From contig NZ_JAPLET010000014.1 in assembly GCF_026391055.1 (NCBI RefSeq), positions 185,183-249,182 of the forward strand: 64,000 nt of DNA, read 5' to 3'. The stretch comes from Spirosoma sp. (GTDB lineage: Bacteria > Bacteroidota > Bacteroidia > Cytophagales > Spirosomataceae). Of the stretch, positions 18,827-27,383 are shown piece after piece. Below the pieces are notes generated by a model. It saw only the letters and a list, made by a program, of their open reading frames with translations, searched no databases and had not been told where the DNA came from. The position numbers and the translations under genes were made by a program. How positions within the stretch are numbered: position 1 is the first letter of the stretch; each line of letters begins with the position of its first letter.

Positions 18827-19756
18827 ATGCAACGTAACCACTTTTTTATAATCGCCCTGCTGATGAGCGCATTGACAACCCAGGCCCAGCCAATGGCCGA
18901 CAAATCCTACCGCTACGACCCGCCCTGGAACCAGCCGCCCAAAGGTGGGGTGTCGTTTACTGTGCCCGGCGTCGACAACGTACCCGACCTCTACGGCGAC
19001 ATCGTCAACCCGCAACTCATCGTGTTTATGGGCGGTAACCAGTTTATGGTGCTCGATGAACTGCTGACGGCTTTCAGAAAGCAGTACCCGGCCTACACCC
19101 GCATTTTCGTGGAAACGCTGCCGCCGGGTATTCTGGCCAAACAGATGAACAGCGGCTCCATCGTCATTGGCAACCTACGGATCGACCACCAGCCCGACGT
19201 GTACCTGGGCGGCAAAAAACGCGTCGAAGAAAACCGCGACAAACTCAACGGTATCGTTACTTACGCCCGAAACAAACTGGCGATCATGGTGCGAAAAGGG
19301 AATCCGAAGCAGGTGAAAACGTTGAACGACCTGGGCCGGGCCGACCTGCGGGTGAGTATGCCCAACCCCGCCTGGGAGGGCATTGGCGGTCGCATTGAGG
19401 AAGCCTACGTCAAGGCCGGGGGCGACGCGCTGAAGTCGGCCATTATGCAGCAGAAAGTAAGCGACAAAACCACCTTCCTGACCCAGATTCACCACCGGCA
19501 AACGCCCATGCGGGTGCTGTACGATCAGTCGGATGCCGGGCCGGTCTGGTACACCGAAGCCTTTTACCAGCAGATGCTCAACAACCCCGTTGACCTCGTA
19601 CCGATTCCTGACAACCAGAACGTGGTGGCTGAATACATGGGTGGGGTCGTCAAAACGGCCCCGCACGCCCGGGCTGGCACCGACTTCATAAACTTCCTGA
19701 TGAGCCCAACGGGGCAGGCGATCTACAAAAAATACGGCTTCATGCCCCCGGCCTGA
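18827..19756 (+). CDS. Periplasmic solute-binding protein (ModA/sulfate-type)
   Basis: The 309-residue protein begins with a signal peptide (cut near TTQAQP) and shows a type II binding fold: LIVFMGGNQFMVLDELLTAF, ARNKLAIMVRKGNPKQVKTL, DLRVSMPNPAWEGIGGRIEE and a C-terminal GQAIYKKYGFMPPA. These are features of oxyanion-binding proteins. As with the orphan at 12774-13517, no ABC permease or ATPase is present. The antiporter gene starts 2 bases after its stop. Ligand not known; molybdate, sulfate or a metal complex are candidates. Confidence 0.82.
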   Translation: MQRNHFFIIALLMSALTTQAQPMADKSYRYDPPWNQPPKGGVSFTVPGVDNVPDLYGDIVNPQLIVFMGGNQFMVLDELLTAFRKQYPAYTRIFVETLPPGILAKQMNSGSIVIGNLRIDHQPDVYLGGKKRVEENRDKLNGIVTYARNKLAIMVRKGNPKQVKTLNDLGRADLRVSMPNPAWEGIGGRIEEAYVKAGGDALKSAIMQQKVSDKTTFLTQIHHRQTPMRVLYDQSDAGPVWYTEAFYQQMLNNPVDLVPIPDNQNVVAEYMGGVVKTAPHARAGTDFINFLMSPTGQAIYKKYGFMPPA

Positions 19757-19758
19757 GT

Positions 19759-20812
19759 ATGGTCAACTCACTATCACTACCCGTACTGCTCCTGGTTTTT
19801 GTCGGAGCCGCTGCCCTCGTCTGGCGGGCTGGTATCGCCCTGTCTACTACCACCGATTCGCTCGACAAACGCTTTAAATTAGGCGAAGCATTGGGTGGTA
19901 TCCTTATTTTGGCCATCGTCACCAACCTGCCTGAAATCGCTATCACCGTCAGTACGGCTATCAACAACAAAATCGAGTTGGCAGTGGGCAACATTCTGGG
20001 CGGTATTGCCCTGCAAACCCTCGTACTGGTACTGCTCGATGCGACTGGTACTGCTCGATGCGGTGGGCGTGGGTAAACAGGACACATTTACCGCGAAGCA
20101 ATCGTCGCTGACGCCGGTGCTGGAAGGAGCACTGGTCATTGCTATGCTGACACTGGTTGTCATGGGCCATCAGCTCCCGAAAGACCTTGTTTTTGCCCGG
20201 CTCACACCCGATAGTCTGTTGCTCGTCGGTACATGGATAGTGGGCGTCTGGCTAACGGGCAAAGCCCACAAGGGGCTTTCCTGGCAGACAGATACAGCCA
20301 GGAACGTTTCCAAAAAAGACGCTCAGTCCGATAAACGTAGCACCGATAAAACCCTGCTCATATTCGGCCTGGCAGCTCTGGCGATACTGGCGGGCGGGGT
20401 AGCCCTGGAAGAAAGTGGTGACGCAATGTCAAAGAAGCTGGGTATGGACGGGGTTATCTTCGGGGCAACAGTTCTGGCAGCAGCTACCTCCCTGCCTGAA
20501 GTCTCGACGGGTCTGGCCTCCGTCAGAAGCAAGGAGTATACGCTGGCGATCAGCGATATTTTCGGCGGTAATGCGTTTCTGCCTGTGCTGCTGGTCGTGG
20601 CAACAGTCATCTCGGGTAAACCCGTGCTGCCTACCGCCCAGAAAAGCGACATCTACCTCACCGGACTAGGTATGCTGGTCACGATTCCTTACCTCTACGG
20701 TGCGCTGTTCCGGCCCAAACGCTAGTTTGCCCGCACGGGTCTGGATTCGTTGGTGGTACTGATCGTGTATTTCATCGGGGCTGCCGGACTGTTTTTGATC
20801 GCGAAGCAGTAA
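19759..20812 (+). pseudogene. CaCA-family Na/Ca-type antiporter with two inactivating lesions
   Basis: The first frame (from ATG 19759) gives helix 1 and the first alpha repeat (AIVTNLPEIAITVSTAINNK, then GNILGGIALQT) and then loses frame at an exact 19-bp tandem duplication (20025-20062). Removing one copy joins it to LVLLDAVGVGKQDTFTAKQS and the rest, including the second alpha repeat (AATSLPEVSTGLASVRSKEY). A TAG at 20723-20725 then ends the frame, but the same frame continues with ARTGLDSLVVLIVYFIGAAG to TAA at 20810-20812, the normal last helix. The restored protein would be about 344 residues. Two independent lesions indicate a decaying gene. Confidence 0.9.
20025..20062 (+). repeat. 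Exact 19-bp tandem duplication (frameshifting)
   Basis: ACTGGTACTGCTCGATGCG occurs at 20025-20043 and again at 20044-20062 with no gap. Nineteen is not a multiple of three, so the extra copy shifts the antiporter frame by one base. The repeat itself begins with a short internal echo (ACTGGTACTG), a typical slippage site. Confidence 0.97.
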
Positions 20813-20968
20813 CTTGGTTATTCGTTGGCAGGCAAGACTAACTTCGTACCATGGTTCGTCTAAGGGTGTGCACAGCAGGCCCTACGGCTTCATGAATACA
20901 GTCATGCGGACAGACAGATACGACGAGTTAACTTGGCCTATTGACCAATCGCCATTGGGCTTGCAGTG

Positions 20969-21355
20969 ATGGAAGAATGGATAAAAATGATTACGCTGGC
21001 GCTGGCGCGGTGGGTAGAAGCGGGCGCTGCGCTGGTCATCGCGATAGCCTCGGCCCGCTCGCTGGTCAGTTACCTGTACGCGGTCGGCACGGATCGGAGT
21101 CTGGCCGTACCCAAGGAGGAAATCCGATTGTCGCTGGGCCGGTCGCTGGCCTTGGCGCTGGAACTGGAACTGGGGGCTGATATTCTAAAAACAGCCGTCG
21201 CCCCTACTTGGAACGACATCGGGTTGCTGGCGGCCATTGCCGTGCTTCGTACGGGTCTAAACTTCTTTCTGGAGCGGGAACTCCGGAATGCGGAACGACG
21301 ACAGCCGGGCAGTAGCACCCCTATAATCTCTGCTCCTGATAACCATGCCAACTAA
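20969..21355 (+). CDS. DUF1622-type small membrane protein (first of a pair)
   Basis: The protein of 128 residues has three hydrophobic helices: LALARWVEAGAALVIAIASA, then the family segment IRLSLGRSLALALELELGADI, then NDIGLLAAIAVLRTGLNFFL. This pattern matches DUF1622 proteins, whose role is unknown. The ATG at 20969 is preferred to the adjoining GTG at 20966. Its last codons overlap the start of a second DUF1622 gene by 11 bases, implying coupled translation and perhaps a heteromer. Confidence 0.8.
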   Translation: MEEWIKMITLALARWVEAGAALVIAIASARSLVSYLYAVGTDRSLAVPKEEIRLSLGRSLALALELELGADILKTAVAPTWNDIGLLAAIAVLRTGLNFFLERELRNAERRQPGSSTPIISAPDNHAN

Positions 21356-21659
21356 TCTGTTTCAGTATAGCCTGCTGGCAACGATTGTCGACTTTACGGG
21401 GACACTCCTGATTGGATTAGGGGCCAGCCGCGCACTTGTTCGCTACTTGAGGGCCAGGGGTGTCGGCGGAGCGGTGAACGGCATACAGCGGTCGCTGGCG
21501 GCTGATTTGGTAACAGCCCTGTCGGTTAAAAGTGGGGCTGGTATCATTCGTACGATTGTCGTCGCTGACTGGACCCACTTTCTGCTGGTACTGGCCATCA
21601 TCAGACTGCGCTTTTTTCTGGGCCAGACCTTCAGTCGCACCTTTCCCCTGAACAACTAA
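21345..21659 (+). CDS. DUF1622-type small membrane protein (second of a pair)
   Basis: The 104-residue protein again shows the DUF1622 layout: LLATIVDFTGTLLIGLGASR, then GIQRSLAADLVTALSVKSGAGI and HFLLVLAIIRLRFFLGQTF. It differs from its partner in the middle helix, where ELELGAD becomes SVKSGAG. A LysR regulator gene follows after 12 bases. Overlap with the preceding gene suggests that the two products work together. Confidence 0.78.
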   Translation: MPTNLFQYSLLATIVDFTGTLLIGLGASRALVRYLRARGVGGAVNGIQRSLAADLVTALSVKSGAGIIRTIVVADWTHFLLVLAIIRLRFFLGQTFSRTFPLNN

Positions 21660-21671
21660 CGTATTGTCGCT

Positions 21672-22568
21672 ATGTTCGATTTTCGCCTAACCGTCTTTTA
21701 TACCGTCGCCCGGCGGCTGAGTTTCACCAAAGCAGCCGCCGAATTATTTGTGACCCAACCCGCCATCACCAAGCACATTCAGGAACTGGAAAGTCAGTTA
21801 GGCACGGCCCTATTCGACCGGCGGGGTAACCAGATCAGCCTGACGACGGCGGGCAACGTACTACTGCGCCATGCTGAAACCATCATGGGCGTCTACCGGC
21901 AGATCGAGTTTGACCTCAACGAATTGAAGGGAAAGCCCGGCGGACGACTGCGGTTGGGGGCCAGTTCCACCATCGCTCAGTACGTCATTCCGGCGGTGCT
22001 GGCCCGCTTCGGCGAGCAGTTCCCGGACGTCACGCTGTCGCTGCTGAGTGGCAACACCGAGCAGATCGAACAGGCCCTGCTCCACGACGAGATTGACCTG
22101 GGACTGGTGGAAGGCCGTACCCATCACAGCGACGTTCGCTACACCCCCTTCGTGAAGGACGAACTGGTGTTGGTCTGTCGCGCGGATCACCCGCTGGCCG
22201 GGCGCGACGAGATCACGCTGGACGAGCTGAAGACAGTGCCGCTGGTACTGCGCGAACCGGGGTCGGGCTCCCGGGAGGTGGTCGAACACGCGCTGCGCGG
22301 GGCGGGCCTGCGGCTGGCGGAGCTACAACAGGCGATGCAACTGGGCAGCACTGAGGGCATCAAAACGTACCTGAGCAGTTCATCGGGCATGGCCTTCGTG
22401 TCAATCTTCGCCGTGCCAAACGAACTGAAAAGCGGGACGCTGCGCGTACTCGATGTGGCCGATCTGACGATCGAGCGCGATTTTTACGCGATCCAGTTAC
22501 AAGGGATGAGTGAAGGGCTGGCCGATACGTTCATGCGCTTTGTCCGGCGGCAGTATAACGCCCGGTAA
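21672..22568 (+). CDS. LysR-type regulator (CysB/YeiE-like)
   Basis: The 298-residue protein has the LysR helix-turn-helix in residues 1-60 (FYTVARRLSFTKAAAELFVT, then ITKHIQELESQLG) and a periplasmic-binding-like effector domain (RLRLGASSTIAQYVIPAVLA, LVLVCRADHPLAG, VPLVLREPGSGSREV). It lies directly upstream of a YeiH-type exporter. YeiE, the LysR regulator of YeiH in enterobacteria, responds to sulfite, so the same logic is proposed here. Autoregulation is possible, but no T-N11-A site was identified with confidence. Confidence 0.93.
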   Translation: MFDFRLTVFYTVARRLSFTKAAAELFVTQPAITKHIQELESQLGTALFDRRGNQISLTTAGNVLLRHAETIMGVYRQIEFDLNELKGKPGGRLRLGASSTIAQYVIPAVLARFGEQFPDVTLSLLSGNTEQIEQALLHDEIDLGLVEGRTHHSDVRYTPFVKDELVLVCRADHPLAGRDEITLDELKTVPLVLREPGSGSREVVEHALRGAGLRLAELQQAMQLGSTEGIKTYLSSSSGMAFVSIFAVPNELKSGTLRVLDVADLTIERDFYAIQLQGMSEGLADTFMRFVRRQYNAR

Positions 22569-22588
22569 TTGGGCATCAGTAGCCGTGA

Positions 22589-22620
22589 TTGGCCCCGGTG
22601 GTATAGGGGCGGTACCTTTG
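22589..22620 (+). promoter_or_regulatory. Bacteroidetes-type promoter for the YeiH gene
   Basis: TTG at 22589-22591 and TACCTTTG at 22613-22620 are separated by 21 bases, matching the -33 TTG / -7 TAnnTTTG consensus of Bacteroidota. The predicted transcript starts about 17-20 bases before the ATG at 22644. The promoter lies between the LysR gene and the exporter gene. Confidence 0.7.
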
Positions 22621-22643
22621 TTGTAGACAAATCAGGACACGTA

Positions 22644-23648
22644 ATGAACACTGCCCACGCAACCGCCGAACGCCCCGCTACCCAACTGCACCTCTGGAAA
22701 CAACGGGCGCAACACCTGCTCGACCACCGCTTTACTACCCGCCAACTGGTGTTTATCGGGGCCGTTATCCTCTGCCTGACGCCGATCATGTCGCCCCCGC
22801 TGGCCCTGTTGCTGGGGCTGATAATCGCCCAGTTCATCGGTCATCCATATCTGCACCTGAACCATAAAGCAACCCACTGGCTCTTGCAGGCATCGGTGGT
22901 GGGGCTGGGCTTCGGCATGAACGTCCACAGCGCGGTGCAGGCGGGTAAAGAAGGCGTGTTGTTTACCGTCGCATCCATCGCCGGTACGCTGACAGTCGGG
23001 ATTCTGCTGGGCAAATGGCTCAAGATCGATAAGATTACCGCTCACCTGATTGCCGCCGGTACGGCCATCTGCGGGGGCAGCGCCATTGCGGCCCTGTCGC
23101 CGGTGATGAAGGCTGAAGAAAAGCAGCTCTCCGTCGCACTGGGTACCATTTTCATCCTTAATTCGGTGGCTCTGCTGGTCTTTCCGGCCATCGGGCAGTG
23201 GCTGCACCTGACCCAGAATCAGTTCGGGCTGTGGTGTGCGCTGGCCATTCACGATACCAGCTCGGTCGTGGGCGCAGCAGCCAAATTCGGCCCGGAAGCC
23301 TTGCAGGTCGCTACCACCGTCAAGCTGGCGCGAGCCTTGTGGATCATCCCCGTTGCGCTGGGTACGGCGGCTCTGTTCAAGACCGGCAAGGGCACCATCA
23401 CCATGCCCTACTTCATCGGCCTGTTTATCCTGGCGATGATCGTCCACACCTACGTACCCACCATTCAGCCGGTCGCCGACGTGCTGGTCAGACTGGCGCA
23501 TATTGGTCTGACGCTGACGCTGTTTCTGATCGGAGCGGGGCTGTCGGGCAAGGTAATCCGGGCGGTGGGCTGGCAGCCGCTGGCGCAGGGTGTGGTGCTC
23601 TGGGTGCTCATCTCGGCCGCGTCCCTCTGGGCAATTCTGACGTTTTAG
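22644..23648 (+). CDS. YeiH-family sulfate/sulfite exporter
   Basis: From ATG 22644 the protein is 334 residues with about ten helices. Family signs are LLLGLIIAQFIGHPYL, VVGLGFGMNVHSAVQAGKEG, TAICGGSAIAALSPVMKAEE and WCALAIHDTSSVVGAAAKFG. An upstream TTG at 22569 would add 25 residues, but these include the promoter and look non-coding. YeiH proteins are predicted to export sulfite or sulfate. The gene is paired with a LysR regulator and followed by sulfite oxidase, so it likely protects against sulfite. Confidence 0.9.
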   Translation: MNTAHATAERPATQLHLWKQRAQHLLDHRFTTRQLVFIGAVILCLTPIMSPPLALLLGLIIAQFIGHPYLHLNHKATHWLLQASVVGLGFGMNVHSAVQAGKEGVLFTVASIAGTLTVGILLGKWLKIDKITAHLIAAGTAICGGSAIAALSPVMKAEEKQLSVALGTIFILNSVALLVFPAIGQWLHLTQNQFGLWCALAIHDTSSVVGAAAKFGPEALQVATTVKLARALWIIPVALGTAALFKTGKGTITMPYFIGLFILAMIVHTYVPTIQPVADVLVRLAHIGLTLTLFLIGAGLSGKVIRAVGWQPLAQGVVLWVLISAASLWAILTF

Positions 23649-23771
23649 TATAGAGACGCAAGAGGAGAGATGAAAGAAGAAAGACCTGACGACCGGCCAT
23701 TATCTTTTTTCCTGCGTCTTTCCTCGTTCATCTTCTCCCGTAAATTGCATCACCCTTCTACTTTCGTTCGT

Positions 23772-25025
23772 ATGAAAACCAATCAATCCGACGCGTCGCT
23801 TTTTAACCGGCGGGGCTTTCTCAAGACCTCCTCGCTGGCCACACTGACGAGCCTGCTGGGTACACCCATCGCCTTTGCCGACCGGCTACCCAAACACTAC
23901 CTACCGCTGGTTTTCCGGCTGGACGACCCCGCCAACCCGATGGCCACCAAAAACAAGAGTCTGGTGGTGCTCAACGACAAACCCTGGAACGTCGAAACAC
24001 CCGCTTACCTGCTCGACGACGACGTAACGCCCGCCGAAAAAATGTTTATCCGCAACAACGGGCAGATTCCGGCTAGCATCGACCTGGCGGGCTGGAAGCT
24101 GACCATCAACGGCGAATCGGTCAAAGCACCCAAAACCTATACGCTCGCCGAGCTGAAAGCTAAATTCAAGCCCTACACCTACCAACTGGTGGTCGAGTGC
24201 GGGGGTAACGGCCGGGCGGGGTACTTCCCCAAAACGGCGGGCAACCAGTGGACCGAAGGGGGCGTTAGCTGCGCCGAGTGGACGGGTGTCCGGCTGAAAG
24301 ACATTCTGGCCGACGTGGGCCTCACCGACACGGCGGTCTACATCGGCTACTACGGGCAGGACCTGCACCTGAGTGGCGACCCCAATCAGCCGGTCATCTC
24401 GCGGGGCGTCCCCATCGCCAAAGCCCTGGAAGACGAAACGCTGGTAGCCTGGGCCATGAACGGGCAGGACATCCCGCTCGTCCACGGGCATCCGTTGCGG
24501 CTGGTAATTGGCGGCTGGCCCGCGTCGGTGTCGGGCAAGTGGCTGCACACGATTGCCATCCGCAACAAGGTGCACGACGGGGCCAAGATGACGGGCAAAA
24601 GCTACCGCGTCCCCATCCATCCGGTGGTACCGGGTGTCGATCCGCCGGATAGTGATTTCAAGATTATCGAGTCGATGCCCGTCAAATCGGTAATTACCTT
24701 CCCGCAGACGGGACTGGAAACGCCGATGGGCAAACCCCTCGCCTTGCGCGGCCACGCCTGGGCGGGCGACCGTGTCGTGAAAGAACTTTACGTCTCGATT
24801 GACTTTGGCGAAACCTGGCAGAAGGCTGATTTGAAGGCCCCGAAAAACCGGCTGGCCTGGCAGCAATGGAGCGCCGAGGTGAACTTCCCGATACAGGGCT
24901 ACTACGAAGTGTGGGCGCGGGCCACCGACGACAAGGGCGTATCGCAGCCGATGGTGATGCCGCAGTGGAACCCCGAAGGCTACCTCAACAACGCCTGCCA
25001 CCGGATTGCGGTGAAGGTGGTTTAG
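23772..25025 (+). CDS. Tat-exported sulfite oxidase-type molybdoenzyme
   Basis: From ATG 23772 the protein is 417 residues. It begins with a twin-arginine signal (NRRGFLKTSSLATLTSLLG). The sulfite oxidase molybdopterin domain shows the Mo-ligand Cys in VVECGGNGRAGYF, then VAWAMNGQDIPLVHGHPLRL and SVSGKWLHTIAIR; the C-terminal Mo-co dimerisation domain has LALRGHAWAGDRVVKELYVS and GYYEVWARATDDKG. It oxidises sulfite to sulfate in the periplasm and gives electrons to a cytochrome, most likely the one encoded next. A -7-like box (TACTTTCG) lies only 5 bases before the ATG. Confidence 0.92.
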   Translation: MKTNQSDASLFNRRGFLKTSSLATLTSLLGTPIAFADRLPKHYLPLVFRLDDPANPMATKNKSLVVLNDKPWNVETPAYLLDDDVTPAEKMFIRNNGQIPASIDLAGWKLTINGESVKAPKTYTLAELKAKFKPYTYQLVVECGGNGRAGYFPKTAGNQWTEGGVSCAEWTGVRLKDILADVGLTDTAVYIGYYGQDLHLSGDPNQPVISRGVPIAKALEDETLVAWAMNGQDIPLVHGHPLRLVIGGWPASVSGKWLHTIAIRNKVHDGAKMTGKSYRVPIHPVVPGVDPPDSDFKIIESMPVKSVITFPQTGLETPMGKPLALRGHAWAGDRVVKELYVSIDFGETWQKADLKAPKNRLAWQQWSAEVNFPIQGYYEVWARATDDKGVSQPMVMPQWNPEGYLNNACHRIAVKVV

Positions 25026-25064
25026 AAAAGGAGAAAGGACGAGAGGGACAAACGGAAAAATACT

Positions 25065-25616
25065 ATGAAACAGAAAGACATGTATAAAGAAACCGGGAAT
25101 ACCCGGCGGACGGCGAAGTTCCGCTGGCTACTGGCCAGTCTGTGCGTGTGGTTGCTCTGTGCCTGGATAGCCCAGCAGCCGGTTCCGGCGAAGAAAGCCC
25201 CGGCCAAAGCGCACACGGCGGCTCCGGTCCGCCGAACCACGACGACAAAAAAGCCCGTTAAAGCCAAAGCAGCCGCTGTGGTAGCCACCGAAACGGCCCC
25301 GATGGACGCGACGGCCCTTAATGCGCAGGGCGTGGTGGTCGATGAAGCAACGGGGCTAGCCCTGGGCGAGAACATGATTCTGGTGAAAGGCCAATGCACC
25401 GTCTGCCACAGCAGCAAGCTGATTCTGCAAAGTCATTTCGACCGCGAGAAGTGGGTCGAGCGGATTCGGTGGATGCAGCGCACCCAGAAACTCTGGGACC
25501 TGGGCGAGACAGAAAAGCCGATTCTGGATTATCTGGTCAAGAATTACGGTCCTATCAAAACGCCCTTCGACGGGCGTAGACTCCCGCTTGAGACGCCTAA
25601 GTGGCATACCCGGTAG
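25065..25616 (+). CDS. Monoheme cytochrome c subunit (SorB-like)
   Basis: The 183-residue protein has a signal/anchor helix (LLASLCVWLLCAWIAQQP), an Ala/Lys-rich linker of about 50 residues and a C-terminal heme domain with one CxxCH (GQCTVCHSSKL). The tail WMQRTQKLWDLGETEKPIL resembles cytochrome subunits of sulfite dehydrogenases. It begins 39 bases after the sulfite oxidase gene and is its probable electron acceptor. A second ATG at 25080 is possible. A long hairpin follows the stop. Confidence 0.82.
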   Translation: MKQKDMYKETGNTRRTAKFRWLLASLCVWLLCAWIAQQPVPAKKAPAKAHTAAPVRRTTTTKKPVKAKAAAVVATETAPMDATALNAQGVVVDEATGLALGENMILVKGQCTVCHSSKLILQSHFDREKWVERIRWMQRTQKLWDLGETEKPILDYLVKNYGPIKTPFDGRRLPLETPKWHTR

Positions 25617-25640
25617 GTTATCCTACTTGATTGTAGCGAG

Positions 25641-25692
25641 AAAAATCGTGCGTTGTCAGTGCGCCTAAGGTTGTTGACAACGTACGATTTTT
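25641..25692. terminator. 18-bp-stem hairpin ending in T-tract, probable terminator
   Basis: Arms at 25641-25658 and 25675-25692 pair over 18 positions with one G-T wobble and a 16-base loop. One arm begins AAAAATCG and the other ends CGATTTTT, so both strands have a T-run after the stem and it could stop transcription in both directions. It follows the sulfite oxidase operon by 24 bases. Confidence 0.75.
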
Positions 25693-25817
25693 GTCCAATC
25701 GATCTAGTTAACTGTCTTTTTTTAAAAACCGAATCAACGCGTTACGGCCTGGCGACTTATCTTTTGCCGGGAGTTCCGTAACCGTGCGTCTCACCTTTTA
25801 GTATAAATACTTAAACA

Positions 25818-26336
25818 ATGACCACTCCTGAGTTTGATCGGAATCGGTTCGATCAACGCTACAGACCAGCCCGAATCAACGTTCTGTTTGTGGCCGAAGC
25901 CCCCGGCACGACCGAAAAGCATTTTTATTTGGGCAACACCAATCTATACCGAACTGTCTATGCTGCCTTTAAGGACGTGTTTGGGCCCTTTGCGTCAACG
26001 GAAGCCTTTCTTTACTTTTTTGCCTCCTTGGGCTGCTACCTGGATCATCTTAGTTGGCAACCCATCGATACATCCAGTAAACGCCAACGGCAGCATGATC
26101 GTCACCTAGCGATAGACTCCCTGAGTCAACGGCTGCGTAGTTACCAGCCCGCCAGTTTGCTTCTGCTGATGAAGGCGATAGAAAAACCCGTCCAGCAGGC
26201 GATCAATCAGTCAGGCGTTACATCCATTCGGCACCAAAGAACGACGGCTTACCCGGCGGGCAGCGAAGTTAATCGGCAAGTCTGTCTGCGCGACATCAAA
26301 TTTGCCATAACACATTGGCTGGATGATACGGATTAA
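25818..26336 (+). CDS. Uracil-DNA glycosylase-fold protein (possible)
   Basis: The 172-residue protein opens with NVLFVAEAPGTTEKHFYLGN, which resembles the motif-1 region (VLFVGEAPG) of the uracil-DNA glycosylase superfamily. The expected second motif near the C-terminus (a His-Pro-Ser type loop) is not clear; the best candidate is around SIRHQRTTAYPAG. It may therefore be a divergent or non-catalytic member. It stands alone between the terminator hairpin and a repeat-rich stretch. The start ATG follows an AT-rich leader. The lower GC content than the sulfur genes marks the right edge of that block. Confidence 0.55.
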   Translation: MTTPEFDRNRFDQRYRPARINVLFVAEAPGTTEKHFYLGNTNLYRTVYAAFKDVFGPFASTEAFLYFFASLGCYLDHLSWQPIDTSSKRQRQHDRHLAIDSLSQRLRSYQPASLLLLMKAIEKPVQQAINQSGVTSIRHQRTTAYPAGSEVNRQVCLRDIKFAITHWLDDTD

Positions 26337-26701
26337 GGACTGGATTACATGGTTACAAGTGTTTTGTTGGCAGCTGTCGCCCGCTGCTTTACCACAGTGG
26401 TATCTGGTTTCGTCTCAAAAAATTTATTTATTATTGAAAAATTAGGGGTTGGATTTAAACTAATTGGACACTGACCGTCTGCCGTGGCGACCGTCTGCCG
26501 CGGCACACCTGTTCGGCTATACCCAATGATTGTAATCAGTATAAAGACTCACTAACTCTAAGGCATTTTTTAGCTCATTTAATTGACAACTTGAAGATTT
26601 CAGCGAAACTGACCACCCCGCGGGGCCGCCCAATTTCAAAAATGACGGACCGCGCCACGGCGGCTATTTATTTCACGTTAAACTGACCGTGGTGCTGTCA
26701 A
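26337..26701. other. Gene-free stretch with GC-rich direct and inverted motifs
   Basis: No gene is seen here. A 16-bp tandem pair, GACCGTCTGCCGTGGC and GACCGTCTGCCGCGGC, lies at 26473-26504. CCGCGCCACGGCGG at 26650-26663 is partly its inverse and nearly equals a sequence inserted in the resolvase gene at 63443-63456. CCCCGCGGGG at about 26617-26626 is a perfect palindrome. AAACTGACC occurs twice, near 26605 and 26680. Confidence 0.7.
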
Positions 26702-26836
26702 GCGTGACCCGGTCTGGCGTGACCCGGTCTGGCGTGACCCGGTCTGGCGTGACCCGGTCTGGCGTGACCCGGTCTGGCGTGACCCGGTCTGGCGTGACCC
26801 GGTCTGGCGTGACCCGGTCTGGCGTGACCCGGTCTG
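26702..26836 (+). repeat. Tandem array, nine exact copies of a 15-bp unit
   Basis: The unit GCGTGACCCGGTCTG is repeated nine times without change, followed by a partial unit (GCG). GACC and GGTC within each unit form a mini-palindrome around one central base. Fifteen is a multiple of three, so every frame stays open, which creates meaningless repetitive reading frames on both strands. The array ends about 50 bases before a truncated metallo-hydrolase gene. Confidence 0.97.
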
Positions 26837-26889
26837 GCGCCGGAGCGGGACCATTGCTCTATGCCTCTGAAATCTCCAACTTGAGTTGA

Positions 26890-27345
26890 ACCCAGGTATT
26901 TTCGACGCAGGAAGTCGCCGATAAACTCCACCCGCAGGCAATACCTGTGCGGGTTATTGAGGAAGGAACCCTTCAACTCGGTCCGTTTACCCTACAAGCG
27001 ATATCGGTTCCTCATGAGCCCGTTTTGGACGATCACTTACCTAAGATGTTTGCTTTTGTCATTGACAATCAGGTGCTCAATCCCGCAGATTCGTTCTCTC
27101 CTATCCTACTGAATTATAAGGGGATCGAGTTGCTGGTACTGCCCGTCATGGCTCCGTTTCTGACCGAGCTTGTGGTAGCCAATTTTGTCAAACAGATGCA
27201 ACCCAAACAGATCCTGCCCGTCCATGATGGGTATGCCAAATCGTTCTTTCTCCAGCAACGGTATGAAACATACGGGCCTTACGTTGAGAAATTAGGCATT
27301 CAGTTTCATTACCTGACCGAACCAGGACAGGCCGTTATACTATAA
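26890..27345 (+). pseudogene. 5'-truncated MBL-fold hydrolase (paralog of 11993-12652)
   Basis: Similarity to the intact hydrolase at 11993-12652 begins at TQVFSTQEVADKLHP (intact copy: AQVWSTGEVAEKLKP) and runs to the C-terminus: ISVPHEPVLDDHLPKMFAF, LPVMAPFLTELVV and QPKQILPVHDGY. The first half of the family domain, about 90 residues including the metal site HxHxDH, is absent, and an in-frame TGA lies at 26887-26889. A start at about 26947 could give a 132-residue product without metal ligands. The lost part is replaced by the 15-bp array and unrelated DNA, so a rearrangement removed it. Confidence 0.88.
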
Positions 27346-27383
27346 ATCGTGAAAACCGCCGTGTGGAAACGTAAGCGACCCTA

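Noticed and set aside
26678..26976. Open frames with peptide repeats across the 15-bp array on both strands
   Set aside because: They exist only because the unit length is a multiple of three; no sense outside the array.
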